Notes: a model not told the origin generated them from the letters alone. A stretch of 5,244 nt of DNA from an uncultured Oscillospiraceae bacterium (GCA_934569195.1 CAKTKB010000085.1:1-5244), one strand, 5' to 3'; numbered from the stretch's first letter, positions 1-4,965 are shown. Numbers and translations: made by a program.

Positions 1-280
1 CCTGCACCGTCACCAGCAGGAGGCCGTCCCCAAAGGGATACAGGCCGCAAAAAGCGCCGCTCGGGGTCCGATATGCCTGCATATGCTCCGGCAGCGTCTG
101 TCCAAGCTCTGCGCCCTGCAGCGGCGTTGGGTCCGTGGTTCCCGGCTGTGACGGCTGCGTTGCCTGGCTGAATTCCGACGGCTGCTGCGTCGGTTCCTCC
201 GTTCCGGTCGGTTCCGGCACGGTCTGCGCACAGCCGGAGAGGGCAAGCACGATCAAAAGGCACAATACAAGCTTCTTCAT
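1..280 (-). CDS. Lipoprotein, N-terminal part only (runs off the left edge)
   Basis: Reading from the ATG at 280, the frame stays open to base 1, giving 93 codons with no stop. Residues 1-17 form a lipoprotein signal peptide: Lys2-Lys3, a hydrophobic run (LVLCLLIVLAL) and a lipobox L-S-G-C with the lipidated Cys at 17. A low-complexity linker rich in Pro, Thr, Gln and Ser follows (about residues 19-55), as is common in surface lipoproteins of Gram-positive bacteria. From about residue 60 the sequence becomes globular, with a segment FGDGLLLVTVQ that could be the first strands of a beta-rich domain such as a propeller; that is a guess from too little sequence. GGAGG lies 8 bases before the ATG, inside the last codons of the DUF6472-like gene, and only 2 bases separate the two genes. 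It is therefore the last visible gene of the operon. Lipoprotein: confident. Function: unknown. Confidence 0.85.
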   Translation of the reverse strand, partial: MKKLVLCLLIVLALSGCAQTVPEPTGTEEPTQQPSEFSQATQPSQPGTTDPTPLQGAELGQTLPEHMQAYRTPSGAFCGLYPFGDGLLLVTVQ

Positions 281-282
281 CT

Positions 283-459
283 TCACTGCCTCCGCGCCAG
301 GGTATAGTCATCTCCCTGTCGATAATAGGGACATCTTCCCCTGGGCTGGCCGAAAAAGCGGTACACCTCATCCTCGTCCAAGTCCATCATACAGGTATAG
401 ATATCCAGTTCCTCATCATAGTCAAAGTACCAGCAGGTATCACATTCACTGGGGTTCAT
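283..459 (-). CDS. Small four-cysteine acidic protein, DUF6472-like
   Basis: A 58-residue protein. A longer frame reaches 501 (72 aa), but the ATG at 459 is preferred because GGAGGAG lies 4 bases before it (464-470) and the extra 14 residues are only read-back over the phosphoesterase gene. It has Cys6-x-x-Cys9 near the N-terminus, then Cys23 and Cys43, a spacing able to hold one zinc ion. Between them are acidic patches (DYDEELD at 13-19, DLDEDEV at 26-32), and the motif CPYYR is at 43-47. From memory this pattern of CxxC, YDYDEE, LDEDE and CPYY matches DUF6472, a family of small uncharacterised Clostridia proteins; this needs a profile search. It overlaps the end of yfcE by 14 bases and is followed after 2 bases by the lipoprotein, so it is deep in the operon. 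No function is known; zinc binding is inference from the cysteines. Confidence 0.88.
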   Translation of the reverse strand: MNPSECDTCWYFDYDEELDIYTCMMDLDEDEVYRFFGQPRGRCPYYRQGDDYTLARRQ

Positions 460-976
460 GTGTCTCCTCCAAAGTGCAGAAACGAAATGCGCCATCCTCA
501 TAGAGCAGATAGCTGTGACTCCCGTCCTTGGGGATGGACACGCTTCCCGGATTCAGGCAGCGCACGCCATCCACTTCCCTATCCAGCTTTACATGGGTAT
601 GGCCGCTGAGAAAGACCGTACCCGGCTCCAGCGGTGGCAGCCTATCCGGGCTCCACAAATGCCCATGGGTAAGATACAGCATTCGATCCCCGGCCAGAAG
701 GGCCGCATAGTCGGCCATGCAGGGAAATTCCAGAACCATCTGATCCACTTCCGCCTCGCAGTTTCCCCGGACCGCCAGGATGCGATCCTTCCAGGCATTG
801 AGCATGGGGATGACGCGCTTGGGCGCATAGTCCCGGGGCAAATCATTCCGGGGGCCATGATAGAGCAAGTCTCCCAGCAAAATCAGCCGGTCCGGCTTCT
901 CCCGCTCCGCTTCCTCCAGCAGGCGGGCGCACCAATAGGCGCTGCCGTGGATATCCGATGCGATCAACAGCTTCAT
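446..976 (-). CDS. yfcE: YfcE/MJ0936-type metallophosphoesterase (phosphodiesterase)
   Basis: A 176-residue cytosolic protein, close to the usual length of YfcE (about 180). It has the calcineurin-like metal-binding motifs in order: D8-I-H10-G, G35-D36 with H40 in GDLLYHG, G71-N72-C-E, H104-G-H106, and G125-H126-T-H128. NPGS at 142-145 is a typical closing motif of this subfamily. Family members hydrolyse phosphodiester bonds with a two-metal centre, often manganese; the E. coli enzyme acts on artificial phosphodiesters in vitro and its natural substrate is unknown. Start: ATG at 976 overlaps the TGA of the DUF1643 gene as ATGA (4 bases), with AAGGAG 11 bases upstream. The last codons (residues 170-174, EETHE) carry the ribosome binding site and start of the next gene, so the two are probably translationally coupled. 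No motif is missing. Family assignment is firm; substrate is open. Confidence 0.95.
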   Translation of the reverse strand: MKLLIASDIHGSAYWCARLLEEAEREKPDRLILLGDLLYHGPRNDLPRDYAPKRVIPMLNAWKDRILAVRGNCEAEVDQMVLEFPCMADYAALLAGDRMLYLTHGHLWSPDRLPPLEPGTVFLSGHTHVKLDREVDGVRCLNPGSVSIPKDGSHSYLLYEDGAFRFCTLEETHEPQ

Positions 977-1599
977 ATATAGGTCTGCTCCTTCTCCAGA
1001 TATTGGGACACGTCAAATGCCCGCAGCTTCTCATCCTTACGCAGATACAACGGATGGTGCGGATGGCCCTTCTTGGTAACGGCCCCGGCGCATAGCCACC
1101 GGGCGCCAAATTGCCTGCCCACGCGGACCATATCCGCCACACAGGCTTTCAGATACGGCCGCTTTTCTATGACCGCTCCCCAGGCTGCCCACACCGCCGG
1201 ATGATCGGATATGGAAAGAACATATCGAAACGCCTCCAGGTTCTGCTCATGCAGCGCAGGATTGCAGCTTCGCTCCATCATGTCCGGGTCTGTCGCACGC
1301 TGGGCATACACGTTGAACATCAGAAAGCTGTCGAATCCGTTCCCGAGGGCAATTCTTTCCACAGATTTCAGCGTGTTATCCAGATGATCCGGCTCGGCCG
1401 TTGACGGATTGATGCCCATACAGATCAGGGGATTTTTTCCTCGGGTCCCCAGTATGTACCGATACTCCGAATAAAAATTGGGCGCATACAGCCATTTATG
1501 GATATCGTACCGGTCGGAGGGCGTATTTGCCGCCGCAAGCGCATCATGAAACGACAGCACCTCCACCTGGGTCGTTTCTCCCTTAGGTATGTGCATCAT
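973..1599 (-). CDS. DUF1643 domain protein
   Basis: A 208-residue protein without signal peptide or membrane segment. The central and C-terminal parts match the DUF1643 pattern: GINPSTA at 62-68 followed by D74-N-T76, FNVYAQRATDP at 95-105, A-W-G at 139-141, and KGHPHHPLYL at 177-186. Conserved Asn, Asp and His residues suggest an enzyme or nucleotide-binding fold, but as far as I know the family has no established activity. The gene begins with two consecutive ATGs. The first (1599) overlaps the preceding TGA by 4 bases. The second (1596-1594) shares one base with that stop and sits 7 bases after GGAGG instead of 4, so initiation at the second ATG (207 aa) is equally or more likely. The 3' end overlaps yfcE by 4 bases. 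The 60 residues before the first motif are less familiar to me. Family call is confident; role is unknown. Confidence 0.9.
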   Translation of the reverse strand: MMHIPKGETTQVEVLSFHDALAAANTPSDRYDIHKWLYAPNFYSEYRYILGTRGKNPLICMGINPSTAEPDHLDNTLKSVERIALGNGFDSFLMFNVYAQRATDPDMMERSCNPALHEQNLEAFRYVLSISDHPAVWAAWGAVIEKRPYLKACVADMVRVGRQFGARWLCAGAVTKKGHPHHPLYLRKDEKLRAFDVSQYLEKEQTYI

Positions 1600-2171
1600 T
1601 TCACCTCCGTTGGCGGGAAATAGCAGGTGTTGTCCGGATCATAGAAATCGCACTCTGACGGGTCCTTCCCCGTCTGCGCGCACCAGGAAGCAAAGGCCTG
1701 ATCCAAAAACGCAAAGGTCCCCGTCATAGACGACTGGAGCGCCAGGCTTCTTCCGTCCGCAAGATAAAGCTCGATCACCGTACTGCCCGAGGCGGCAAAG
1801 AGCTGCTGGGTGCGGATATCGCTGTAGCGATAGACCCGGCTCTTTTTCCCAAAGGCGCTGTACAGGAAGGTATCGTCATCGTAGTATACGCCGAATGTCA
1901 TAAAATAGGTCACCATCGCCGCGCCCACCAGCCCGACAAAGATCCCGCCGATCCACAGGATCTTTCTCCCGCCTATTCCGGCAAGAACGGAAGCAACGCC
2001 CAGAACGATCAGAATCAATCCGAACGCACCGTACTTACTGTTCAGCCGGACAGAGCGGCCGGAATGGTGCTGACGCTTATTCCGAAAAATCCGGGTAAAC
2101 CCCTGGTCCACAAGATAGCAGCAGCCGAAAATAACCACCACGCCAACCAGCAAAAAACCCAATTCCTTCAT
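1596..2171 (-). CDS. Membrane protein with three helices and a C-terminal PH-like domain
   Basis: A 191-residue protein. Hydrophobic segments at about 4-22, 49-66 and 71-93 are likely membrane helices; a basic loop (about 27-46, including RNKRQHH) lies between the first two. After residue 94 comes a soluble stretch with a strand pattern: YYDDDTFLYSAFGKK, then YRYSDI, VIELYLADGR and LALQS. A helix follows at about 152-167 (FAFLDQAFASW). That order, with short strands, a D/E-I turn and a final amphipathic helix, resembles bacterial PH-like domains found behind membrane helices (YdbS/YcxB-like, DUF6560-like). This is pattern recognition, not a search result. The tail (171-191) carries Cys174 and Cys183. 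The start at 2171 has GGAGG 10 bases upstream within the cyclo-ligase gene and a gap of 6 bases. It ends in an ATGA overlap with the DUF1643 gene. Real gene: confident. Function unknown. Confidence 0.88.
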   Translation of the reverse strand: MKELGFLLVGVVVIFGCCYLVDQGFTRIFRNKRQHHSGRSVRLNSKYGAFGLILIVLGVASVLAGIGGRKILWIGGIFVGLVGAAMVTYFMTFGVYYDDDTFLYSAFGKKSRVYRYSDIRTQQLFAASGSTVIELYLADGRSLALQSSMTGTFAFLDQAFASWCAQTGKDPSECDFYDPDNTCYFPPTEVK

Positions 2172-2177
2172 GGATGT

Positions 2178-2723
2178 CTATTCCTCCGTATCCGTCCACA
2201 GCACCTGGTCCACCGGAAGGTCAAATGCCTCCGTGTCCAGATGGGGAAACATCTGAAAATCGTAACACAGCGCCACCGTCGGATGTCCCGGCTCATTGGA
2301 CAGAAATTTGTCATAAAAGCCCCCGCCATACCCGATTCGATGGCCCTGTCTGTCAAACGCCAGCCCCGGCATAAGCACCAGGGCCGTCCGGTCCCCGGCA
2401 ACCGGCTCATCCGCAATCGGCTCCGGAATCCCCGCATAGCCCGCGCTGACCTGGTCTAAATCCGTCAGGTAAATAAACCGCATCTCATCTGCATAAACCT
2501 TCGGCACCGCCACGCGCTTTCCGTCCGCTATCGCCCTGCGAAGAATCGGCTCCGTGCGGACCTCCTGATTGTAGGACAGATAGCCATACAGGGTGGACGC
2601 CTGCTGATATGCCTGCGTCCGGAGCAGAAGCGCACACAGTCGCTCGCTGGCCGCCTGGATTTGTTCGGCAGACATGGCACGTTTCTTCTCCCGGACCAGC
2701 CTGCGAATTTCCTGTTTATTCAT
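2178..2723 (-). CDS. 5-formyltetrahydrofolate cyclo-ligase (MTHFS, YgfA/YqgN family)
   Basis: A 181-residue cytosolic enzyme of usual length. Family members convert 5-formyl-THF plus ATP to 5,10-methenyl-THF, the only route returning this stored, inhibitory folate to the active one-carbon pool. Diagnostic segments: a basic N-terminus (about 7-18, RRLVREKKRAMS); YLSYNQEVRT at 48-57, where the Glu contacts the folate in characterised homologues; VPKVYADEMRF at 73-83; GIPEP at 98-102; and MPGLAFDRQGHRIGYGGGFY at 118-137, then DKFL, the ATP/Mg site and family signature. The frame is open to 2768, but the ATG at 2723 is chosen because GAGGAG (2731-2736) is 7 bases upstream, the family begins there, and the extra 15 residues (MFRKRKRTGRKRSRH) are an out-of-frame reading of the regulator gene. 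It overlaps that gene by 8 bases. In other bacteria this gene is often monocistronic or next to ssrS, so this context is different. Confidence 0.95.
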   Translation of the reverse strand: MNKQEIRRLVREKKRAMSAEQIQAASERLCALLLRTQAYQQASTLYGYLSYNQEVRTEPILRRAIADGKRVAVPKVYADEMRFIYLTDLDQVSAGYAGIPEPIADEPVAGDRTALVLMPGLAFDRQGHRIGYGGGFYDKFLSNEPGHPTVALCYDFQMFPHLDTEAFDLPVDQVLWTDTEE

Positions 2724-3390
2724 GTGTCTGCTCCTCTTCCTGCCGGTCCTCTTCCTTTTCCGGAACACCGCGGATCATACGGAACCAGGCAAAAATCGCC
2801 AGCTGTCCCGGAATTCCCAGCAAATAAATCTTCCACAGGTTTTGCTTCAGGAAAACCATAAGCGTAAAATGGATACTGGCCAAGCATCCCCAGACGATTA
2901 CGGAAATCAGCATCCGGTTCCAGCGGAAGTCATGCCAGGCCGACCGAAGGCTCAGCAGAACAATGGCATTCACCGGCACCGCATAGAAAAAGGCCAGCCA
3001 ACTGTACGGGACATGGACCGATGACAGAACCACAAATACCAGCAGAGAGACAAACCAAACCAGGATAGACGAGAGCAGCAAAATCATGCCCTTGTCCGCC
3101 TTGCGCTTCAGCGTCTTACTGACTACCTTGTCCATTGCCTTTTGAATCGCTCCGGTATCCTCCGGCAGCGCGTCCGGATCCGCCAGCAAATCGTTTACCG
3201 TCACGTTAAATTGCTCCGCGATCTGCACCAGCGTCACCACATCCGGCACGGATTCGCCCCGTTCCCATTTGGAGATGGCCTTATCCGAATAATTCACTTT
3301 TTCGGCAAGCTCCGCCTGCGTCATGCCTACCGCCTTGCGGTAAGACGCAATATTGGCCCCGATCCGGGCCTTCAGTTTACTTTCATCCAT
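2716..3390 (-). CDS. XRE-family helix-turn-helix regulator with four-helix membrane domain
   Basis: A 224-residue protein. Residues 9-68 are an XRE/Cro-C1-type DNA-binding domain: RIGANIASYRKAVGMTQAEL, then AEKVNYSDKAISKWERGESVP, VVTLVQIAEQF and VTVNDLL. The recognition-helix stretch SDKAISKWERG is typical of Firmicutes XRE proteins. A linker (70-98) leads to four hydrophobic segments at about 102-124, 130-149, 160-181 and 187-205, then a charged tail of Glu/Gln. A DNA-binding head tied to a membrane domain suggests a membrane-attached regulator that senses an envelope or membrane signal; that is inference. The frame is open to 3528, overlapping the TM2 gene, but Met at 3390 matches where this family starts. 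GGAGG lies 14 bases upstream, longer than ideal, so a different start is possible. It follows the TM2 gene after 109 bases and may bind the operon promoter region. Confidence 0.9.
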   Translation of the reverse strand: MDESKLKARIGANIASYRKAVGMTQAELAEKVNYSDKAISKWERGESVPDVVTLVQIAEQFNVTVNDLLADPDALPEDTGAIQKAMDKVVSKTLKRKADKGMILLLSSILVWFVSLLVFVVLSSVHVPYSWLAFFYAVPVNAIVLLSLRSAWHDFRWNRMLISVIVWGCLASIHFTLMVFLKQNLWKIYLLGIPGQLAIFAWFRMIRGVPEKEEDRQEEEQTHE

Positions 3391-3499
3391 TTTCTGTCGA
3401 AATTCCTCCCGGCATTTTTTCCAAGCAGCCGCTTCTTCCGAAGCCGGCAGACACATCCCAGCCAATAAGCCGGCGGGTTCTGTCCCAGGCGTACCGCCA
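3391..3499 (-). other. 109-base spacer between TM2 and regulator genes, with hairpin
   Basis: This is the only sizeable gap inside the operon. It contains an inverted repeat at 3428-3448 on the RNA: GCCGGCTTC, loop GGAA, GAAGCGGC, an eight-pair stem with one bulged G. It is not followed by a T run, so it is not an intrinsic terminator; it could mark RNA processing or influence the regulator's translation. The reading frame of the regulator is open through the whole spacer, so a longer regulator is formally possible, but no ribosome binding site supports the upstream ATGs (3456, 3528). I see no promoter with both boxes here. Confidence 0.5.
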
Positions 3500-3910
3500 T
3501 CATTGTGCCAGCGGACGTCCGCCGGCATCCTGATTGATCACACCTGTGAGGATCAGAATTCCCTCAACCAGCCCCCAAAGAGCGCTGACCGGATAGAGCG
3601 AAAAAAAGCTGAGCAGCGTAATCAGCAGCTGGGCGACCGCCTTCCCCGTATAGCCCAGGATAAAATTATGCACGCCGAAGCCACCGAAAAGGATTCCCAT
3701 AACCCCCGCAAGCGTTCTGCTCTTTCCCCTACCCATGCTTTCTGCGGAAACGCCCACATGGGTGCCGCAATATGTACAATAAGCGCCTGTTCCGTTTGCC
3801 GGCATACCGCAAGCGGCGCAGTAGCGGGAGCCGGCCTGGCGCGAGCAGCCGCATTCGGAACAAAAAGCCTCTCCCGGCTTAAGCGCGTTTCCGCAATTTC
3901 TGCAATACAT
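3500..3910 (-). CDS. Double zinc-ribbon TM2 domain membrane protein
   Basis: A 136-residue protein and the first gene of the operon. Four CxxC pairs lie in the N-terminal half: Cys3/Cys6, Cys17/Cys20, Cys31/Cys34 and Cys45/Cys48, enough for two zinc ribbons of about 20 residues each; Cys22 is extra. A short linker (51-64) leads to a TM2 domain at about 65-123. It has a first hydrophobic helix from about 67, the TM2 signature GGFGVHNFILGYTGK at 76-90, and a second long hydrophobic stretch at 92-122. TM2 proteins are small two-helix membrane proteins of unclear function; in gut Firmicutes many carry an N-terminal zinc ribbon (family knowledge). The ATG at 3910 has GGAGG 9 bases upstream. The stop is followed by a 109-base spacer before the regulator gene. 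Family identity is clear; the cellular role is unknown. Confidence 0.92.
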   Translation of the reverse strand: MYCRNCGNALKPGEAFCSECGCSRQAGSRYCAACGMPANGTGAYCTYCGTHVGVSAESMGRGKSRTLAGVMGILFGGFGVHNFILGYTGKAVAQLLITLLSFFSLYPVSALWGLVEGILILTGVINQDAGGRPLAQ

Positions 3911-3930
3911 TGTTTTTGTCCTCCCTGATT

Positions 3931-3956
3931 ACCGCAATATGTTTCCCTTTTGCGGT
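3931..3956 (-). promoter_or_regulatory. Inverted repeat in the 5' UTR of the main operon
   Basis: ACCGCAA and TTGCGGT form a perfect 7-base inverted repeat around a 12-base spacer. Bases just outside can add pairs (CTGA/TCAG with a small bulge). It lies between the predicted transcription start and the ribosome binding site of the TM2 gene, whose GGAGG begins two bases after the TCAG arm. It could be an RNA hairpin that affects translation, or a DNA operator, for example for the XRE regulator encoded in the operon. Both roles are inference. Confidence 0.45.
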
Positions 3957-3972
3957 CAGATGTATTTTTGTT

Positions 3973-4001
3973 ATCTTATCACATTTTGAGCCTATACGCA
4001 A
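3973..4001 (-). promoter_or_regulatory. Predicted promoter of the eight-gene operon
   Basis: On the minus strand a -35-like TTGCGT (3996-4001, 3 of 6 matches) is separated by exactly 17 bases from the -10 element TAAGAT (3973-3978, 4 of 6). The -10 is preceded by TGA, an extended TGn motif that often compensates for a weak -35. Transcription would start near 3966, giving a 5' UTR of about 55 bases before the TM2 start codon. It lies about 67 bases downstream of a strong terminator, which fits a new transcription unit starting here. Confidence 0.55.
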
Positions 4002-4067
4002 GGCATTCGGGCTTTTTCCTGCGGCGCTGCTGCAGCATCTCAATGAATATGCGCCAGTCGGGATTGC

Positions 4068-4115
4068 AAAAAGCTCCCATCCGCAGTCGTACACGGGTAC
4101 GGCGGGACGGGAGCT
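4068..4115 (-). terminator. Rho-independent terminator, minus strand
   Basis: The RNA reads AGCTCCC at the 5' arm and GGGAGCT at the 3' arm (7 perfect pairs). Inside these, GTCC-GC pairs with GCGGAT (one bulged C), and an apical CGTAC-CCGT-GTACG hairpin has a tetraloop. The 3' arm runs straight into a T tract (TTTTT, 4068-4072). The opposite strand has no T run after the stem, so it acts only on minus-strand transcripts. It separates the upstream unit from the operon promoter, or could be the terminator of a leader RNA. Confidence 0.8.
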
Positions 4116-4313
4116 GCGCAAAACCAAAATACCATATTTTTCCCAAAATTCCACATTCTCAACGGTGCAGGGGTAAGTACATCACAAATTTCCGTGTCGC
4201 CAGACAGGCCCCAAACCTTCGCGGAGGCAAAGCTGCCAAGCAGTCGTGCGGGCTTCTTTACCGCGCTGGCAGCGTTGATTTAATCAGAGGTCCCCCATTT
4301 TCAAAGAGCCTCC
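4068..4313 (-). ncRNA. Candidate small RNA, leader or long 3' UTR ending in a terminator
   Basis: About 245 bases between the membrane protein gene and the operon have no convincing protein gene but several pairing elements. On the minus strand these are, in order: GCTGCCA/TGGCAGC (4232-4238 with 4267-4273) enclosing GCGG/CCGC; a competing palindrome CGCTGCCAGCG (4264-4274); CCTGTC-TGGC-GACACGG near 4190-4206, flanked by GGGG and CCCC; and the terminator at 4068-4115. A possible promoter lies just upstream (4320-4348). The 5' end carries GAGGAGG (4309-4315) and, 10 bases later, ATG-GGG-GAC-CTC-TGA (4284-4298), a four-codon ORF. I compared it by memory with tmRNA, SRP RNA, RNase P RNA, the T-box, and the THF, SAM, TPP and cobalamin riboswitches and found no signature. 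It may equally be an unstructured 3' UTR or a dispersed intergenic repeat. Confidence 0.35.
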
Positions 4314-4319
4314 TCGATG

Positions 4320-4348
4320 ATAATCACATACGCATAATATAAAAGCAA
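4320..4348 (-). promoter_or_regulatory. Weak candidate promoter upstream of the 4068-4313 RNA
   Basis: TTGCTT (4343-4348, 3 of 6 against TTGACA), 17 bases, then GATTAT (4320-4325, 4 of 6 against TATAAT) with an extended TGT just before it. A second -10-like TATTAT lies at 4334-4339 without a good -35. The stretch 4321-4380 is only 35% GC by hand count, so chance matches are likely. It matters only if the downstream RNA is an independent transcript. Confidence 0.25.
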
Positions 4349-4380
4349 AGACTGTAATGCGATTAACCCTCTCTCGTATC

Positions 4381-4965
4381 TTATATCTCGTCCAAGATAG
4401 CCTCTGCAATATATTTTCCAATATCACCCCTGCGCAGTATGGCAGCGACAGAAAATACGCCCGCGGTTCGAACAATTGAAACATAACCAGCCCTCTTTTG
4501 CTTGCCTATCGTATAGTAACAGCGAAAAACACCGCCTGTTTCAGCAGATAATGCTTTCTGCGGAAGCTGGATTGTGACAGTTGCGTGATCCGGCAAATCA
4601 AGAACCCTGCTTGTCTGCATTTCATTGCTTTTATATAGGATAGCACAACAGTTATATGTCTGATTCCGACAGACAAGCACATTGCCATTTTCAATCTGCC
4701 ATGCCTTGGGGACAATAAGCGCCCCCCATCCATCGATCGGACGCTCTATTAGGGACGGCACGGAAGTCAGCACGTCCCTCTTTGCCGTTCGTACCGACAG
4801 CAGCAGGATGAACGGCCATAATATAAGCACAATACCAACCAACTCCGGGACCTCCACGGTAGAGGCTTGGATGAGAGAGAATACATAGACCGCTAGAATA
4901 CCGCAATACCAAATTAGGTCTATCACCCGGCATGTAATCTCAGCAGCTTTTTCAAATTTACGCAT
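4381..4965 (-). CDS. Hypothetical two-helix membrane protein
   Basis: A 194-residue protein that I do not recognise. Two hydrophobic segments, about 14-34 (VIDLIWYCGILAVYVFSLIQ) and 40-58, are likely membrane helices joined by a short acidic loop. The remaining 135 residues look soluble and beta-rich (ALIVPKAWQI, NVLVCRNQTYNCCAILY, ATVTIQLP, GYVSIVRTAGVF) with Cys99, Cys106, Cys107 and Cys149. With the N-terminus inside, the soluble part would be cytoplasmic. The ATG at 4965 has AGGTG 5 bases upstream, a modest ribosome binding site, and overlaps the stop of a possible 23-codon ORF. A promoter with a perfect TATAAT lies about 90 bases upstream. Its codons are more AT-rich than those of the operon (37% GC by hand count at 4621-4680), which hints at separate ancestry. 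No gene follows before the terminator at 4068. Real gene: likely. Function: unknown. Confidence 0.75.
   Translation of the reverse strand: MRKFEKAAEITCRVIDLIWYCGILAVYVFSLIQASTVEVPELVGIVLILWPFILLLSVRTAKRDVLTSVPSLIERPIDGWGALIVPKAWQIENGNVLVCRNQTYNCCAILYKSNEMQTSRVLDLPDHATVTIQLPQKALSAETGGVFRCYYTIGKQKRAGYVSIVRTAGVFSVAAILRRGDIGKYIAEAILDEI

Noticed and set aside
135..503. Plus-strand 122-codon open frame
   Set aside because: It lies antisense to the lipoprotein, the DUF6472-like gene and the end of yfcE, all of which have family motifs and ribosome sites; the plus-strand peptide resembles nothing and has biased composition.
458..982. Plus-strand 174-codon open frame opposite yfcE
   Set aside because: It mirrors the phosphoesterase gene almost exactly; yfcE has every metal-binding motif, so this is an antisense shadow.
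2064..2459. Plus-strand 131-codon open frame
   Set aside because: It is antisense to the cyclo-ligase and PH-like genes, is rich in His, Arg and Pro, and has no recognisable domain.
2724..2768. N-terminal extension of the cyclo-ligase by 15 codons
   Set aside because: The added Arg/Lys-rich residues come from reading the Glu-rich tail of the regulator out of frame, and GAGGAG is correctly placed for the ATG at 2723.
3428..3448. Intrinsic terminator between the TM2 and regulator genes
   Set aside because: The stem is good, but no T run follows on the minus strand, so only a hairpin is reported.
3391..3528. N-terminal extension of the XRE regulator by 46 codons
   Set aside because: It would overlap the TM2 gene; the upstream ATGs lack ribosome sites, and XRE proteins of this type start at the Met encoded at 3390.
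3353..3928. Plus-strand 191-codon open frame
   Set aside because: It covers the TM2 gene antisense; the minus strand shows four CxxC pairs and the TM2 signature with a good ribosome site.
3879..4154. Minus-strand 91-codon open frame
   Set aside because: It overlaps the TM2 start, spans the terminator and promoter, and lacks a ribosome site; the codons read through the hairpin arms.
4068..4320. THF, SAM, TPP, cobalamin or T-box riboswitch controlling the folate operon
   Set aside because: None of the conserved core sequences I know for these classes is present, and a terminator plus a separate promoter lies before the operon.
3910..4342. Two overlapping plus-strand open frames (3910-4176 and 3950-4342)
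   Set aside because: No domain, no clear ribosome site, mutually overlapping, and they run across the operon promoter and the terminator hairpin.
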